Assembly: GCA_900323505.1 (NCBI GenBank)
Contig: OOIN01000005.1
Span: forward strand, 1,612,001-1,676,000
Direction of reading: 5' to 3'
Length of the DNA: 64,000 nt
From: Ustilago trichophora
Taxonomy: Eukaryota > Basidiomycota > Ustilaginomycetes > Ustilaginales > Ustilaginaceae
Shown: piece after piece, positions 30,485 through 41,683 of the stretch
How the letters are laid out: every line of letters begins with the position of its first letter
Position numbering within the stretch: position 1 is the stretch's first letter
The notes under the pieces: generated by a model
Seen by the model: only the letters and a program-made list of their open reading frames with translations
Databases searched by the model: none
Told to the model about the DNA's origin: nothing
Position numbers and translations under genes: made by a program

Positions 30485-32502
30485 GATGGGCGAGTCGGCG
30501 CTCACGAAATTAGTGAGTAGGAGCAGTAGATGAAGTCAGAGAACGAAAAAAGTCGTTACTAGCAACGAACAAGCAACAGCTCTTTATAGGTAACACGCGC
30601 GGACGGAGACAGCTGGTGCAGCTTGTGGCAAGCAAACAGAGTCTCCATTTGCCGCTGCTGCAAGTCCTTTGAAACAAAGCGGGAAAGCCAGCCACTCTTG
30701 TCGGTGGGGTGGGGATGCACAAATTGAATGGACAACTCCGGCAAGAAGAAGCGCGAAAGGACAAATTGCACAAGCGAGGTTGGCTCGACTCGAGTCAGGT
30801 CATACAGAAATGCTGCAGGTGGATGCATCAGGAGGACATGCAGGTCAGATCAGATTGTAGAGAGTGAGCGAATCAGCAAAGAGGCTTATTCCGGCGCTAA
30901 GCGAAGCTCGAAGGGGGAAAATTGACTCGGTGGTATGCCGGTGCAGCGTACCGAGTATTCTGTACTGTACAACTGCGCGGCGGCTACCGTGTCCAACCTT
31001 CTTCGCGACACGAATAGGACGAGAGAAAAAAATGGAAATGAAGTACAAACTTGAGGTTTAGCCGAGTCATCTAAAAGAGAGGTTGCTCAAGCTTAACGAC
31101 ACAGTGAAAAGAATCCGATACTTTTGCTGTTCTCAGACTCAGCAACGGTCTGAGTTGTAGACTATCAAAGCCACCCCCGCGTCGATCAAGCTTTCCATTC
31201 CCGCCGCTTGCATTTTCTTCTCCGCAATTGTGTACAATCGCCCACTCAGCATCACGATGTTTGGCAAGAACGCCTTGCCAGTACATATATATTTGAACCA
31301 AACTCAAACGTCTGTGTAGTGCAAATTTGATCGAAAGACAGGCAAGATCGAATGATGCTGGTGGCGGCAGCGGCGTTGCGGACCTGATACGAAGTGTACA
31401 GTAGATGTGGACCGCTGAGGTAGGAATGGAAATCGGAACGCAATCATAGAAGCCGACCGTCGTGACATCCAAGAAAGACACTTTGCAATATCATGTTCCG
31501 ACGGCCCTTCTCGAACGTCTCTGGCTTTGTATCCCCGCACTTGCTAGAAGATGACCTTATACCCGGTCCCTCCGGCGAAGATACTAACCGCACCCTTGCT
31601 GTCCTCGTGGCCTTTCGACTCGCGACACTTCGGTTTAGCCTCTCCCCCACACTGTCAAATTGATATGGCCACATGATTGTCTTGGCATCGGCGTCAAGGG
31701 GTTGCAAAACCTTCCCGCGTCGCCTCGCTTGTAAGCCTTGCACAATTCCGCTCGACAATGCTGAGCTGCTGCTCCTTGTTCTTCCACGACTTGAGCAAGA
31801 CCTTTTTAAGCCCACGCACCCCGCAAAAGCGAGCTCAGATCTGCGTTCCTGACATGCTCAGGCACAACCTAGCATCGGTGCAAACGGACAAGCAGACGCC
31901 GCTTAAGCCGTAGACGCCACATTGTGTACCACGTTCTCTACGCAATCCGCGGCGAAGGCGCAACAACGAACACCAGTTATCACAGTTTGCGGGGTACTGT
32001 GGGTGTGTACTGTAACAAATACGATTGGTTTTTCCCACCCCACTCGGTCTGATCTCTGGTTGCCGATGAAATGCATCTCTGTATCTCGCATTTTGATCAG
32101 ACAGCCGAGATCAGTGGTGATGCATCAACCTCGGACGAATCAGCGTTACCCATCGTGACTCTGTCCTACTGTACCATCTTCTGGTCCGGTTCAATTTGAT
32201 AGCCGGGCCGATTTTGTTTAAGAAATGTCGCTCTACAATCGCTCTAACACTCGTCAGAAAATGGGACCGGCGGAAAGTCGGGTTTGACGGTGTCTGCTGC
32301 TCTGTTTGAAATTCACGCGTGTCACGTTCGGAGAAAAAGGCGAAATCGATTCTTCGCACAGACCCTGGAAGGACAAATATAAAAAAAAATATAAAAAAAA
32401 ATAAAAAATCAGAAAAAATCCAGAGGTAATACTGTATGACTCGTAAGTTGGAGGTTAGCTTTGGTCACTACCACCATCTTTCATCTGTCATCGCCAGCGA
32501 AA
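30485..32502. other. 2.0-kb divergent spacer
   Basis: It lies between the MFS and DAHP synthase promoters. Only short frames occur. TACTGTAC-type words cluster here (30961, 31395, 31994, 32007, 32167, 32430). A/T-rich runs (AAAAAATATAAAAAAAAATA) lie at about 32380-32410, just upstream of the DAHP synthase start. Confidence 0.5.
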
Positions 32503-34259
32503 ATGTCGTCAACATCGCCCATCGCGGGCACTTCCGCCTCTGTTCGCGAGTACCATTCCAACCCAACTTGGAAGTCCAAAAAAGAGGCTCAGCAGGTTGA
32601 TTACCCGTCTCAAGAAGCCTTCCAGTCGGTCATGGGTAGGATCGAGCGTCTTCCAGGTCTTGTCTCGCCCAACGAGATCGATCGACTCCGATCCCAGCTT
32701 GCTTCCGTCGCCGAGGGAAACGCTTTTCTGCTTCAGACCGGTGATTGTGCCGAGCTGTTCGACTACTGCAACCCGGAACAAATTCAGGCCAAGCTCAAGC
32801 TTTCGCTTCTGATGAGTCTCATCCTCATCTGGGGTGCTCGTAAACCCGTTGTCCGAATCGGTCGTATCGCCGGTCAGTATGCAAAGCCGCGCTCCAAGCC
32901 CACCGAGATCATCACCAAGGTCAACCCTGTCACCGGAGAGGCTTCCAAGCACGAAATCATGTCCTTCCGCGGAGACAACATCAACGCCTTTAGCGCCGAA
33001 CCTGCCAGCGGACGAATCCCCGATCCAGAACGTTTGCTGCAGGCCTATTTCCATTCTGCTGCTACCCTTAACCACATCCGCTCCGAACTTGCAAGCGGTC
33101 TTGCTGACTTGCATGCTCCTCGCCAGTGGTCTTTCCAACACGTCCAGTCCAGCGCTTTGCAGGCCGAATTCGAGTCGGTTGTTGATTCTCTGACGGATGC
33201 GCTTGACTTTATGAAGACCATCGGTGCCGACCCTAGCACGTTCTCGTCCAGCAGCGTACTTAACTCGGTCGACTACTTCATCAGCCACGAGGGTCTTTCG
33301 CTTGCCTACGAAGAGGCCCTGACTCGACTTGTGCGCAAGCCAACACCGACCAACCCCAACCCTGCACGTAACGTCCACCCCTCCGATTTGGCTAACGATG
33401 ATTTGGACAAGGAAGCTCTCGAAAGATACGACTTGTCTGCTCACACTATCTGGCTCGGCGATAGGACAAGACAGCTCGACGGTGCACATGTCGACTTCTT
33501 CTCTTCCATCCGCAACCCTGTTGGTGTCAAGGTTGGTCCATGAAGCCCCAGGAGCTGATCGAGATCCTTGACATTCTCAATCCGGATGTGCCCATCCCTG
33601 CAGCAACTGCCTCGGGCCGCACAAGTGGCTGGGCGACCCCGAGCGGCGCGCCGCAAGTCGTGTACGGTAAGGAGAAGGGTCGCGTCATGGTCATCATTCG
33701 TCTCGGCGCTTCCAAGATTGCGTCGCATTTACCACCTCTGCTCGAAGCTATCGCTGCCACCAACCACAAGGACTCGATCATTCTCCTCTGCGATCCCATG
33801 CACGGCAACACACAGACTAGCCCTTATCCACCTGCTTCCTCCGACCCCAATGCTCAGCCTCTCAAGACGCGTTCGTTCGGTGACATCATCTCCGAGATTC
33901 TCTCCTTCCTCCAGATTATCTCCTCCGACTTCCCCACCCTCCACCTTGGCGGTGTCCATCTCGAGTTGACGGGCGACAAGGACGTCACCGAGTGCTTCGG
34001 TGGCTCGATGCGTTTGGACCCAAAGGATCTCGAGAGGGGCTACAAGAGTCACTGCGACCCAAGACTCAACTTTGAGCAGTCTCTTGATGTCGCTTTCCTC
34101 CTCTCCCACTACTTCCGCAACCAACGCCTCGGCAACAAGGTCAGGGGAGGAGCAAAGACCGAAGAGGAGATCAAGAAGCAGCAGGCTATCATCGAGTCTG
34201 GATCGGGCGATGAACTCTTGGCTGAGCTCATCTGCGGTATCACCAACCGTCCTCATTAG
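32503..34259 (+). CDS. Class II DAHP synthase, reading frame broken at 33540
   Basis: 3-Deoxy-D-arabino-heptulosonate-7-phosphate synthase joins PEP and erythrose-4-phosphate in the first step of the shikimate pathway. Frame one (32503-33543, 346 codons) carries RIGRIAGQYAKPRS, SFRGDNIN, SHEGLSLAYEE and HTIWLGDRTRQLDGAH, and ends in GVKVGP then TGA. Frame two, in the -1 phase, begins with ATG at 33540 (ATGA overlap) and continues MKPQELIEILDILNP, LCDPMHGNTQ, GGVHLELTGDKDVTECFGG and CDPRLNFEQSLDVAFLL to 34259. Together they are one complete enzyme except at the junction, where the family has one residue between GP and M. The shortfall equals 1 nt if that residue is absent, or 4 nt if present. 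No intron fits. It could be an assembly error, a recent indel or recoding. Confidence 0.88.
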
Positions 34260-34515
34260 TCATGATGCCTACGTATCTGTTCGTCAATATCTGTTCCACA
34301 GAACAATTTACCATCGCCTCACATACTGTGCTAGCCGAACTAGGTCACTTGATCTTTGATTGCAAATACGAACAGAAACGAATGTGAGCAACGCATGTGA
34401 CAATAGAGAACGAAGGATGAAGGTGTGTAAGCATCGTCGATCGAGGCAAATAAGCCTGGAAAGAGAGACTATGTGTGTGTCGGCAGGAAAGAAAAGCGCT
34501 CCAAGTTGCTGCTTC

Positions 34516-36828
34516 TCAGCGGGCAGAAAGAGTGTGTCGCGGATCGTTGACTTTGTCTGTACTCTCAGAACGGAGATCATGGTGGATCACTGTGGCTGGC
34601 GTTTCCGTTTGCCCAAATTTCTTCAGCTTCTCCTGCAAGTCGTGGAGGTGAGTCGTGACAAATTTGTGCTGTAGCTTCAGACGACGAAAGACCACGGATT
34701 GTTGGCTGTAAGGGTCGGTAGGGTTGTGGTCGGAAAGGGGTGCTTCTGTGACTTTTAGAGAGGGTTTAAAACCTTTCAGATGCGGTGTGTTGGTCTCTGA
34801 CCTCGGTGTTGGGAAGAAGAAAGATTCAAGCCTTTCAATCGGCGCTCTGAAGGTGTTCATTAAGGGCGACGGCCGTCTTCGCTTCCGGGGACCCCCGGAT
34901 TCCTCTTCAATATGAGCGCTGTCAGCCTGCCGATCAGCATGATCCTGTCGAGCCACAGATCCTTGTTCGTGTTGGGGCTCCTCCTCCCTCTTGGATCCGA
35001 TTTCATCTGTAGGAGACTTGTGACTGCCGTCCGGCCAGGAACGTGTCGGGCTGGGTGATCTATGTGAGGCTGAGAGCAAATCCGTGTCCCGCCGATCAGA
35101 TAGCCTGGCTGAAACAATTGGAGACAAGTCTTGCCGTTTCTCTTCTGTAGAAGTCATGCTATTTTCTTCTGGTCCGCCAACCGGATGAACTCTTGCGGAC
35201 GATAATGGCATGTGTTCAACTTGTGGCGATTCGTGCGTGTAGATCACATGACCGGCCCCTTCCATCTCGGCGAATTCTTGCATCCTTCGTATGCCTTCAT
35301 CAGAAGGCCGACCTGGGGCCCAGCCCACGTACAACCTTTCGTCCAGAGATGGCTCGATTTGGCTTGCTTGAGAAACAGGGGGCAACGGAGCATTGATCTG
35401 AGCATCACTCTGCAGAGTCTTCTTTTCGCTCTGTAGATGTGCTTTGTGTAGCAACTCGGCATAGTCAGCGGGCAGTCGAAAGCCTACCGGCGTGACATCA
35501 TCGACACTGCTGACAGATCCCTGGCGAGTAAGGTGAGATGACGACCTGAGAGGAGATAAGGAGCCCTCCGGTGTGTGAGGCTGTGGAGTCTCTGGCAGGT
35601 CTGGGGCGAGAGGTACTCGACGAGGGGGAGATAATCTACCGACGAACGGCTCATCGATGTGGTCGGGGTAATTGCTGAACCATCGGACGCGCTCGACAGG
35701 TGTGTTTGGGTTCGATTCATCAGCATCCGTCCCCGTCGGATCATTTACGCCCCTCGGTGTCTGAATTGGACTATTCTCAAGGGAGTTGGCCGGTCTGAGA
35801 CGAATGGGAGCGAGTCCAGCACCTGGTTCTGCCACTTGGTGTTGTTCAGCTTGCTGCTCGGGTGCGCGGTACTGTGGATGGCCAACGTAGCGCATGGCTG
35901 CTTTCGTGATTTGCTCGTCCTGAAATCTTCTGAGTGTATTGAAACGCTCCGTCATGCCGATGAGCCCAGCGCTCAGTCGTGTCATGGGATGAGTCCTGTC
36001 TTCGAGCTGATCTGCGTCTGAAGCTACTGGCGGAGGGGTGCGGGGAGTTTCTGCCTCGTTGACCGGAGACATGGCTCTGGACTGTCCAACTTGGACATTC
36101 TGCAAGGTACCATCAGACAGGATTTCTCGGGTGGGCGTTCCGGGCGGATGAGATTTCAGCTGATTGAAGCTCCCTCCCCGTTCACGCACAAGACTGGCTT
36201 TACGAAGCGTTCGCCTCCTACTACGAGAGAATCTGGGCGGAATTGTGTGTGGACTTGGCTCATTGAACGACGATGGCCGCCCCAAGCCCGATTTGGCCGC
36301 CGGCTGAGGGCCCAACTGCGCAGTGTCTGATCTAGTCTGCTCTTCGAGGCCGGGCACATATTCGATGGCGGCTTCCTTGAGTCTAGAATCTTCATCGACG
36401 CTCTTGATGAAGGCGGCAAATTCCTCGTGGTGCGGAATCGGACCCTCTTGTATGATTTTTGGAATGCGCAAGACCCTAGGTAGTACGTATTGCTTGCGGA
36501 GGTCAGGCTTGTAGATCCACTGTTTTTTTATGTCTTTTGCATACGGGTAAGGCTGTCGAATTTTGTCGAGCCGACGAAGAAAGCCGATGTAACGGTTTCG
36601 AAATTTCTCGCGAAAGTTATTGCCATCTTTGAAGATGCTCCAAGATTTGAAGCGCTCTGGTACCTCTGCCTCGAATAAGCCTTTGGCTATTGAGACTCCT
36701 TGCCTCTTGTAAAGACGAGGACCTGGCGATGCGAAGACGTCGGAGCGAGATATTTGAAAGGCATTTGCTGGGCATGAGATGATAAATAAGAGCAACAAGA
36801 AATAGAGATTGGGCAGAAAGATGCGCAT
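34516..36828 (-). CDS. Large secreted protein without recognised domain (candidate effector or wall protein)
   Basis: One exon, 770 residues. The N-terminus is a strong signal peptide (LPNLYFLLLLFIISCPANA, cut before FQIS), followed at about 41-42 by a Lys-Arg Kex2-type site (LYKRQG). Residues about 50-140 are basic and aromatic (WSIFKDGNNFREKFRNRY, YIGFLRRLDKIRQPYPYAKD) and may be the only folded part. The rest is Pro/Ser/Arg/Glu-rich and looks disordered, with further dibasic pairs, ending in a short helix (KLQHKFVTTHLHDLQEKLKKFG). No membrane anchor or catalytic motif is seen. Unknown secreted proteins of this type are common in smut fungi; the role is not known. Confidence 0.68.
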   Translation of the reverse strand: MRIFLPNLYFLLLLFIISCPANAFQISRSDVFASPGPRLYKRQGVSIAKGLFEAEVPERFKSWSIFKDGNNFREKFRNRYIGFLRRLDKIRQPYPYAKDIKKQWIYKPDLRKQYVLPRVLRIPKIIQEGPIPHHEEFAAFIKSVDEDSRLKEAAIEYVPGLEEQTRSDTAQLGPQPAAKSGLGRPSSFNEPSPHTIPPRFSRSRRRTLRKASLVRERGGSFNQLKSHPPGTPTREILSDGTLQNVQVGQSRAMSPVNEAETPRTPPPVASDADQLEDRTHPMTRLSAGLIGMTERFNTLRRFQDEQITKAAMRYVGHPQYRAPEQQAEQHQVAEPGAGLAPIRLRPANSLENSPIQTPRGVNDPTGTDADESNPNTPVERVRWFSNYPDHIDEPFVGRLSPPRRVPLAPDLPETPQPHTPEGSLSPLRSSSHLTRQGSVSSVDDVTPVGFRLPADYAELLHKAHLQSEKKTLQSDAQINAPLPPVSQASQIEPSLDERLYVGWAPGRPSDEGIRRMQEFAEMEGAGHVIYTHESPQVEHMPLSSARVHPVGGPEENSMTSTEEKRQDLSPIVSARLSDRRDTDLLSASHRSPSPTRSWPDGSHKSPTDEIGSKREEEPQHEQGSVARQDHADRQADSAHIEEESGGPRKRRRPSPLMNTFRAPIERLESFFFPTPRSETNTPHLKGFKPSLKVTEAPLSDHNPTDPYSQQSVVFRRLKLQHKFVTTHLHDLQEKLKKFGQTETPATVIHHDLRSESTDKVNDPRHTLSAR

Positions 36829-38357
36829 CGTGGAAGTGAATTCTCAAGGAGGTGGAAGGGGAGGCAAAGAAGCCACCATTCCTAGAAGGAGGCACTATTA
36901 TGGTCGAACGGGGGTTGGGGTGGGATGATGGAGCGAGGCAAAGAACTTGCGGAATGCGCAACCAGTCAAACTTTGTTCAAGGAAGGTGCAGATGACAAGT
37001 TCGAGACATGAGCTGGCAGTGGTTGATGCCGATCGGTGTTGATGGTAAAGAAAGGAAGAGACGCTCGAGGGATTATGGCGATGATCTGGCTGAGAGTGAA
37101 GCTTGCCAGATGAAAGAGCGGCTCTGAGCAAGGTCTCCGTCGGAGGGCTGCAAGGTGAAATGAAGTGGGACGCCCTATGTACCACTTTGGATCATCAAAA
37201 AAAGGGTGGGTTGTACGGTCCGATGTCCGAGTTTCAGAGCCATACGTTCCTGTACATACAATGTCTACGGCACGAGGACGATGACGTGACCTCGAACAAG
37301 CTTAGACTCGATCGGGCCAAGCATCCGATGATGCCGGTCATCTCGATTCTGTTGATCAAGTACAGACGCCTGAGTCTCGCAGAGATGCCGGAATCTGGCG
37401 CAAGGGAATTATGGTTGCGGTCCGAGAAGTGGCGTCCAAGACGGGTAGCGATTCTCTAGCGATTGCGAATCCGGATGATCACTCTGGTTATTGTTGGGGA
37501 TACTTTCGGGATTCTTGTCAGACGATCGTGTGTGTTGCATTGTGGAGCTGGGCACAATAGACCAAGTATCATAGGTGCAGGGGTGAGGGGCGAGGGCGAA
37601 ATGAGGAAGCGTGGGTAGTATCAAGGCTTGGTCAACCACGTCGCTTGTCGCCTGACGACGGTAAAACCAAAGCCGGAGGACCACCCTTGTGGAAACAACA
37701 TGGCTTGCCTGGAATTGCCGCTCTTGATGACGAAAAGCCTTGTGATCCATGGCTCAATCGAGGAAAGTATCATCAGGCGTCGTCATCTAAAGTTGGTGTT
37801 TTTTTTTCAACACGATCCAAAAACAGGCTGAGGCTGGCTGAGTGGAAACCGATGAAATTCGTGCTCCATCGGGCGGCATCTGTGGGAGTGTTGTCTTCCT
37901 GTCTGCCACCAATTTCTACTGTATTGTGCTGTACTGTATACAGATTTTGTTTTTGTTTTGTTTTTGTTTTGTTTTTGTTTTTTTTTCCACGCGCAACCTC
38001 CTCTTCACTTGCAGCTAAATTCGGCAATGATTTCTTTTTGATTTGTTTGACATGAGCAATTGCGGGGAAGGCCCTTGCTCAAGTTGCACAGAAAAGTTAC
38101 CATCGCTCGGCTGGGCTTGACTGAGTGAGCGCATTCACGATCAAAGTCCGCAAATGCATTGCGAGTGTGGATCATCGGCGTGCAGCAGATTGCAGGCATC
38201 AGATTGGATAAGGAAGACAGATGATTGCTCGGCCCTTGATCTTGCTTTCCACCATCTTCGACTTCGTACAACCATCCAAGTGTTCCCTCATCGTCCATCA
38301 AAGAACTTTGTTACAACAATGGCATAGATACAAAACACTGATGAACTCGTCATCGAC
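36829..38357. other. 1.5-kb divergent spacer
   Basis: It separates the secreted-protein and GRAM-protein start codons. It contains an 11-bp-period TTTTG/TTTTTG repeat at about 37945-37988 on the plus strand and a GTACTGTATAC word near 37931. No gene is supported. Confidence 0.5.
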
Positions 38358-41291
38358 ATGGCACCTGTTCTGATTCCTGGCTCATCCGAGCCATACAGCG
38401 TCGACGGCGACGTTGACCGACTATCTTCAGACGGCGAACACCAACTCAGCGCTGTTCCATTGCATCCTCATAGCCGAGATAATACAGCTGCCACTAACCC
38501 CACCACCGTTACACCAGTAGGCACTCAGCAAAGACGAGGGCATCAACTCTCTTCCATCCATCATCCCACCATCTCTAAACCGATGCAGCACTCGAGGAAG
38601 AACAGCGAGATGGCAATCGATCCACAGCCAAAAAGGAGATCGATCGGATCCAAGTTGCTCTCCAAGTTCAAGCACAATTCTCCCGACGACAGAGTCGATA
38701 CATCCAGTACACCTCACTCACAGGCTGCCAGCGGATCGCAAACGCCCATTCACGGCCAAGATAGTACCGAAAGCGAAGCAGATCTCGGAGCGGACAGGCT
38801 CCAGCAGGCTTTGGCCAAGGAGCAACAGCGTCAAGCAAAGACCAAGCAAGCATCCTTCAACAGTACCGACGGACTTCGACAGAGGGGCCTCTTCCGAAAA
38901 AAGTCGAAACAAGCCCAGCTCGACTCTGACCTAGATCAAGATGGCGACGGTCGTGGGTCAGACGAGGTGCCGCGCTATAACTCAGCACAGCCTGCAACTC
39001 TCGATCGATTCCAAAGTGACGCAACTAGGCACTTTCCTGGAGGTCTCTACGATGCTGATGAAGATGATATCACGAGCGCCCGCCTTCACCGTCAAGATTC
39101 GAAATGCATTGCTGCAGCATCGACTCGGGAGAAAGACCTGTTTGCACCGATAGATGACAGAGGCGATGAAATGCTTGTCGAGGACAATCACCACGATTAC
39201 GACTCGGATGACTCTGATGACACCATCGCCCATCTCATTCGTGAAGCTGATGGCTATGACAACCTGCGCTACAACAAGAACGGTGAAATGTCTGCGGGTC
39301 TCGACTTTGACACTCTGCAGGCCGTTCGCGAGAAAGAACGCTCCCTCAGCGACAACAAGGACGCGCAGAGCGGATATAGCGCCTATTCCGGAGGAGCTGC
39401 CAAGGCTCTCAGCCAGCCGCTTTTGGAACTCGAAGACATTGAGCTTGAAACATTCTTGCAAAACTTTGCTCGCCATACCAAGGAGGTCACCGTCACGCGA
39501 CCTGCTGGCATGCAAAAGTATAGAATGCCAAAGTGGTCCGATTTTCGCGTATCGCCAGAGGAAGACAAGTCTACCAGTCCTGGCAAGAAGAGGCCCTCGA
39601 TGCTGACACGAGTCGATCGAGGTCTTCACCACCTTTCTGATAATCTGAATCCTCAAATCATCGCAAAGGGTGCATCCAAACTGTCTGGAAATGATCGGAA
39701 CCAGGCAGATTTGCAGTTGATGCCCAGATCCAAGCCTATCGAGGATGAGCTCGGCGTTGAATCAGCATCCGAGATCAACGAACGCGACACCAAGACCACC
39801 ACGCCTTCCAAGAAGAAAACCAAGCCCAAGGCTCTCAAGAAGCAAAACTCTGTCAATCGCAAATCGTCTGCTGCCAAGAACGCTTCCGCCCATCACGACG
39901 ATGACGACGAAGACGAAGACGAAGATTGGGACCTCATCGTGCCCTCGTCCGGCGATCCGGATAGTTATCAAGCCTCGTCACCTCACGATGAGCTCCGCGT
40001 CAATGCAGAAGACGAGGGCGTCGATGGTGTTGCCTTTTGCATCGCCTACATCCTTGCGCTGGTCGAGCGCCTGGCGCCAGAAGAAATTGACCATCATCCT
40101 GACAGAGGCTACCGCGAGGGTCTCATCCGTTCTCATCTTGAGCGCCTTTACACGATCGCGCCCTTCTGGGAGCAGCTGGCATTCCGCATCCGCCGTTTGT
40201 ATCGATGGGAGGATCCCAAGACGACAGCAGCAGCGGCCATGATCTACTTTGTCCTCTGGTACACCAACATGATCCCCACTGCCTTTATCCTCATGATTAT
40301 GTTCTACATTATGAGGTTCAAGTATTTCCCGCCTTCCGAGAGTTACCTGCACGAAAAGGTCAAGATGCGTATGGCTCGAGGTCAAGCCGCCAACACGCTT
40401 TCCGAGAAGTTACGCCGTCGCAGTCGACTTGACATTCTCAACATCTACAAACGATGGGTGGTCACGTTTGGTGCACCGACCCAAGAAGCTATGGGCCTCG
40501 TCGCTGATTTCCACGAAAAGGTCAAGAACCTTATCCTTTGGCGAAATACGGGAGCCACGCGACGGACCTTGATCCTCTTTGGTGTGTTGAACTTATTCGT
40601 GACGTTTGCGCCGGCTCAGTACGTCTCGAAGGCCATTTTTTTCTTCTTGGGCATCACCTTTTTCTGCCTCTTGCCGCTGCAAAGTTACTTCCCCTCGCAT
40701 CGAAAGGCACTCTCACCGCTGTGGTGGGCGACATTCGGAGCACCGACCGATGCACAATTTGCCGTGCAGCTGCTGCGCAAACGCCATCTTGACATTGATC
40801 GTTTCGCTGGTCAGCTGACGACCGCAGAAGACGTTCGCCGTGCAGTACGCTCTCAAGGAAGCAGTTCCAAACTCAAACCGCGCCCTGACCGACGTGAAGA
40901 AGGCATTGCATACGATCAGATCGAAGATCCATCCCGTGCCAGTCTAGACTATGTCGAGATGAGCAACGATGCTACGCTCAAACCGCGCAAGTTGGGCAGC
41001 TTCTTCTGCCAGTACAAAGGTCTTCCCGGTCGACTGCACGTCAATACAAAGTATCTCTATTTCACACCGCTCCACTCCCCCTCGCACAAGCGCGGACGTA
41101 CGCCTGTGGATGCCATCGAGTCGATCGTCAAGACCAAGAGCATTCGACTGATGGTTTGGAGCTCGTTAGGTCTCAAGATTGTCAGGAATAATGGAAAGGC
41201 ACCGCTGCTGCTGGCCAATTTGCCGAATCGAGATGAGGCGTTCAATTTGATTCTGGCTGTATCTACCAATGCTGGAGCTAAGGCTTGCTAA
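38358..41291 (+). CDS. GRAM-domain multi-pass membrane protein, GRAMD4-like
   Basis: One exon, 977 residues. The first 550 residues are polar and low-complexity, with basic (PKRRSIGSKLLSKFKHN) and acidic (HHDDDDEDEDEDWDLI) patches. A helical region with WEDPKTTAAAAMIYFVLWYTNMIPTAFILMIMFYIMRFKYFPP gives one or two membrane spans. RTLILFGVLNLFVTFAP and AIFFFLGITFFCLLPLQSYFP give two more. The C-terminal 110 residues are a GRAM domain (LGSFFCQYKGLPGRLHVNTKYLYFTP, VDAIESIVKTKSI, GLKIVRNNGKAPLLLANLPNRDEAF). This order resembles GRAMD4-type proteins, and GRAM domains bind phosphoinositides or sterols at membrane contacts. The location, probably ER, is inferred. Confidence 0.65.
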   Translation: MAPVLIPGSSEPYSVDGDVDRLSSDGEHQLSAVPLHPHSRDNTAATNPTTVTPVGTQQRRGHQLSSIHHPTISKPMQHSRKNSEMAIDPQPKRRSIGSKLLSKFKHNSPDDRVDTSSTPHSQAASGSQTPIHGQDSTESEADLGADRLQQALAKEQQRQAKTKQASFNSTDGLRQRGLFRKKSKQAQLDSDLDQDGDGRGSDEVPRYNSAQPATLDRFQSDATRHFPGGLYDADEDDITSARLHRQDSKCIAAASTREKDLFAPIDDRGDEMLVEDNHHDYDSDDSDDTIAHLIREADGYDNLRYNKNGEMSAGLDFDTLQAVREKERSLSDNKDAQSGYSAYSGGAAKALSQPLLELEDIELETFLQNFARHTKEVTVTRPAGMQKYRMPKWSDFRVSPEEDKSTSPGKKRPSMLTRVDRGLHHLSDNLNPQIIAKGASKLSGNDRNQADLQLMPRSKPIEDELGVESASEINERDTKTTTPSKKKTKPKALKKQNSVNRKSSAAKNASAHHDDDDEDEDEDWDLIVPSSGDPDSYQASSPHDELRVNAEDEGVDGVAFCIAYILALVERLAPEEIDHHPDRGYREGLIRSHLERLYTIAPFWEQLAFRIRRLYRWEDPKTTAAAAMIYFVLWYTNMIPTAFILMIMFYIMRFKYFPPSESYLHEKVKMRMARGQAANTLSEKLRRRSRLDILNIYKRWVVTFGAPTQEAMGLVADFHEKVKNLILWRNTGATRRTLILFGVLNLFVTFAPAQYVSKAIFFFLGITFFCLLPLQSYFPSHRKALSPLWWATFGAPTDAQFAVQLLRKRHLDIDRFAGQLTTAEDVRRAVRSQGSSSKLKPRPDRREEGIAYDQIEDPSRASLDYVEMSNDATLKPRKLGSFFCQYKGLPGRLHVNTKYLYFTPLHSPSHKRGRTPVDAIESIVKTKSIRLMVWSSLGLKIVRNNGKAPLLLANLPNRDEAFNLILAVSTNAGAKAC

Positions 41292-41683
41292 TTTGTTTTT
41301 TTTTTTTTTTTCCTTTTGCAGGATGATTGGATACTGGAACATACCCTTGCTGTACTTTTACATGATCGATTCGATAATAACATAACAAGAGGCTGAGAGG
41401 ATGACTGACTGATGCTGGTACGATGTAAAAAAGTTTGTGTTGGTCTGTGTTGAAGGTTGATTTTTCGCGGATGTATTTTGTGAGCCTGAATTTTTTGTCG
41501 GTGAATTTTCAAAGCCGAACACACACACAACTCACATGATATGGCCGGCGGTTATAACGCGTATGGTGTGGACCGTGCGATCCGCCTCCACCACAACTCT
41601 TCCATCGTCCTTGTCGACCGCCATCACACAAGCGAGTCAACATCCCGTTCACTCTCGAGAGAGAGCAATCAGAGGGTCATAGG
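41292..41683. other. Spacer with poly-T tract
   Basis: It holds the 3' flank of the GRAM gene, with a 16-T run at 41296-41311, and the promoter of the small P-loop kinase gene. No other gene is seen. Confidence 0.6.

Noticed and set aside
33516..33561. A micro-intron to repair the DAHP synthase frame
   Set aside because: The only GT..AG pair near the break would remove about 22 nt and conserved residues, well below spliceable size.
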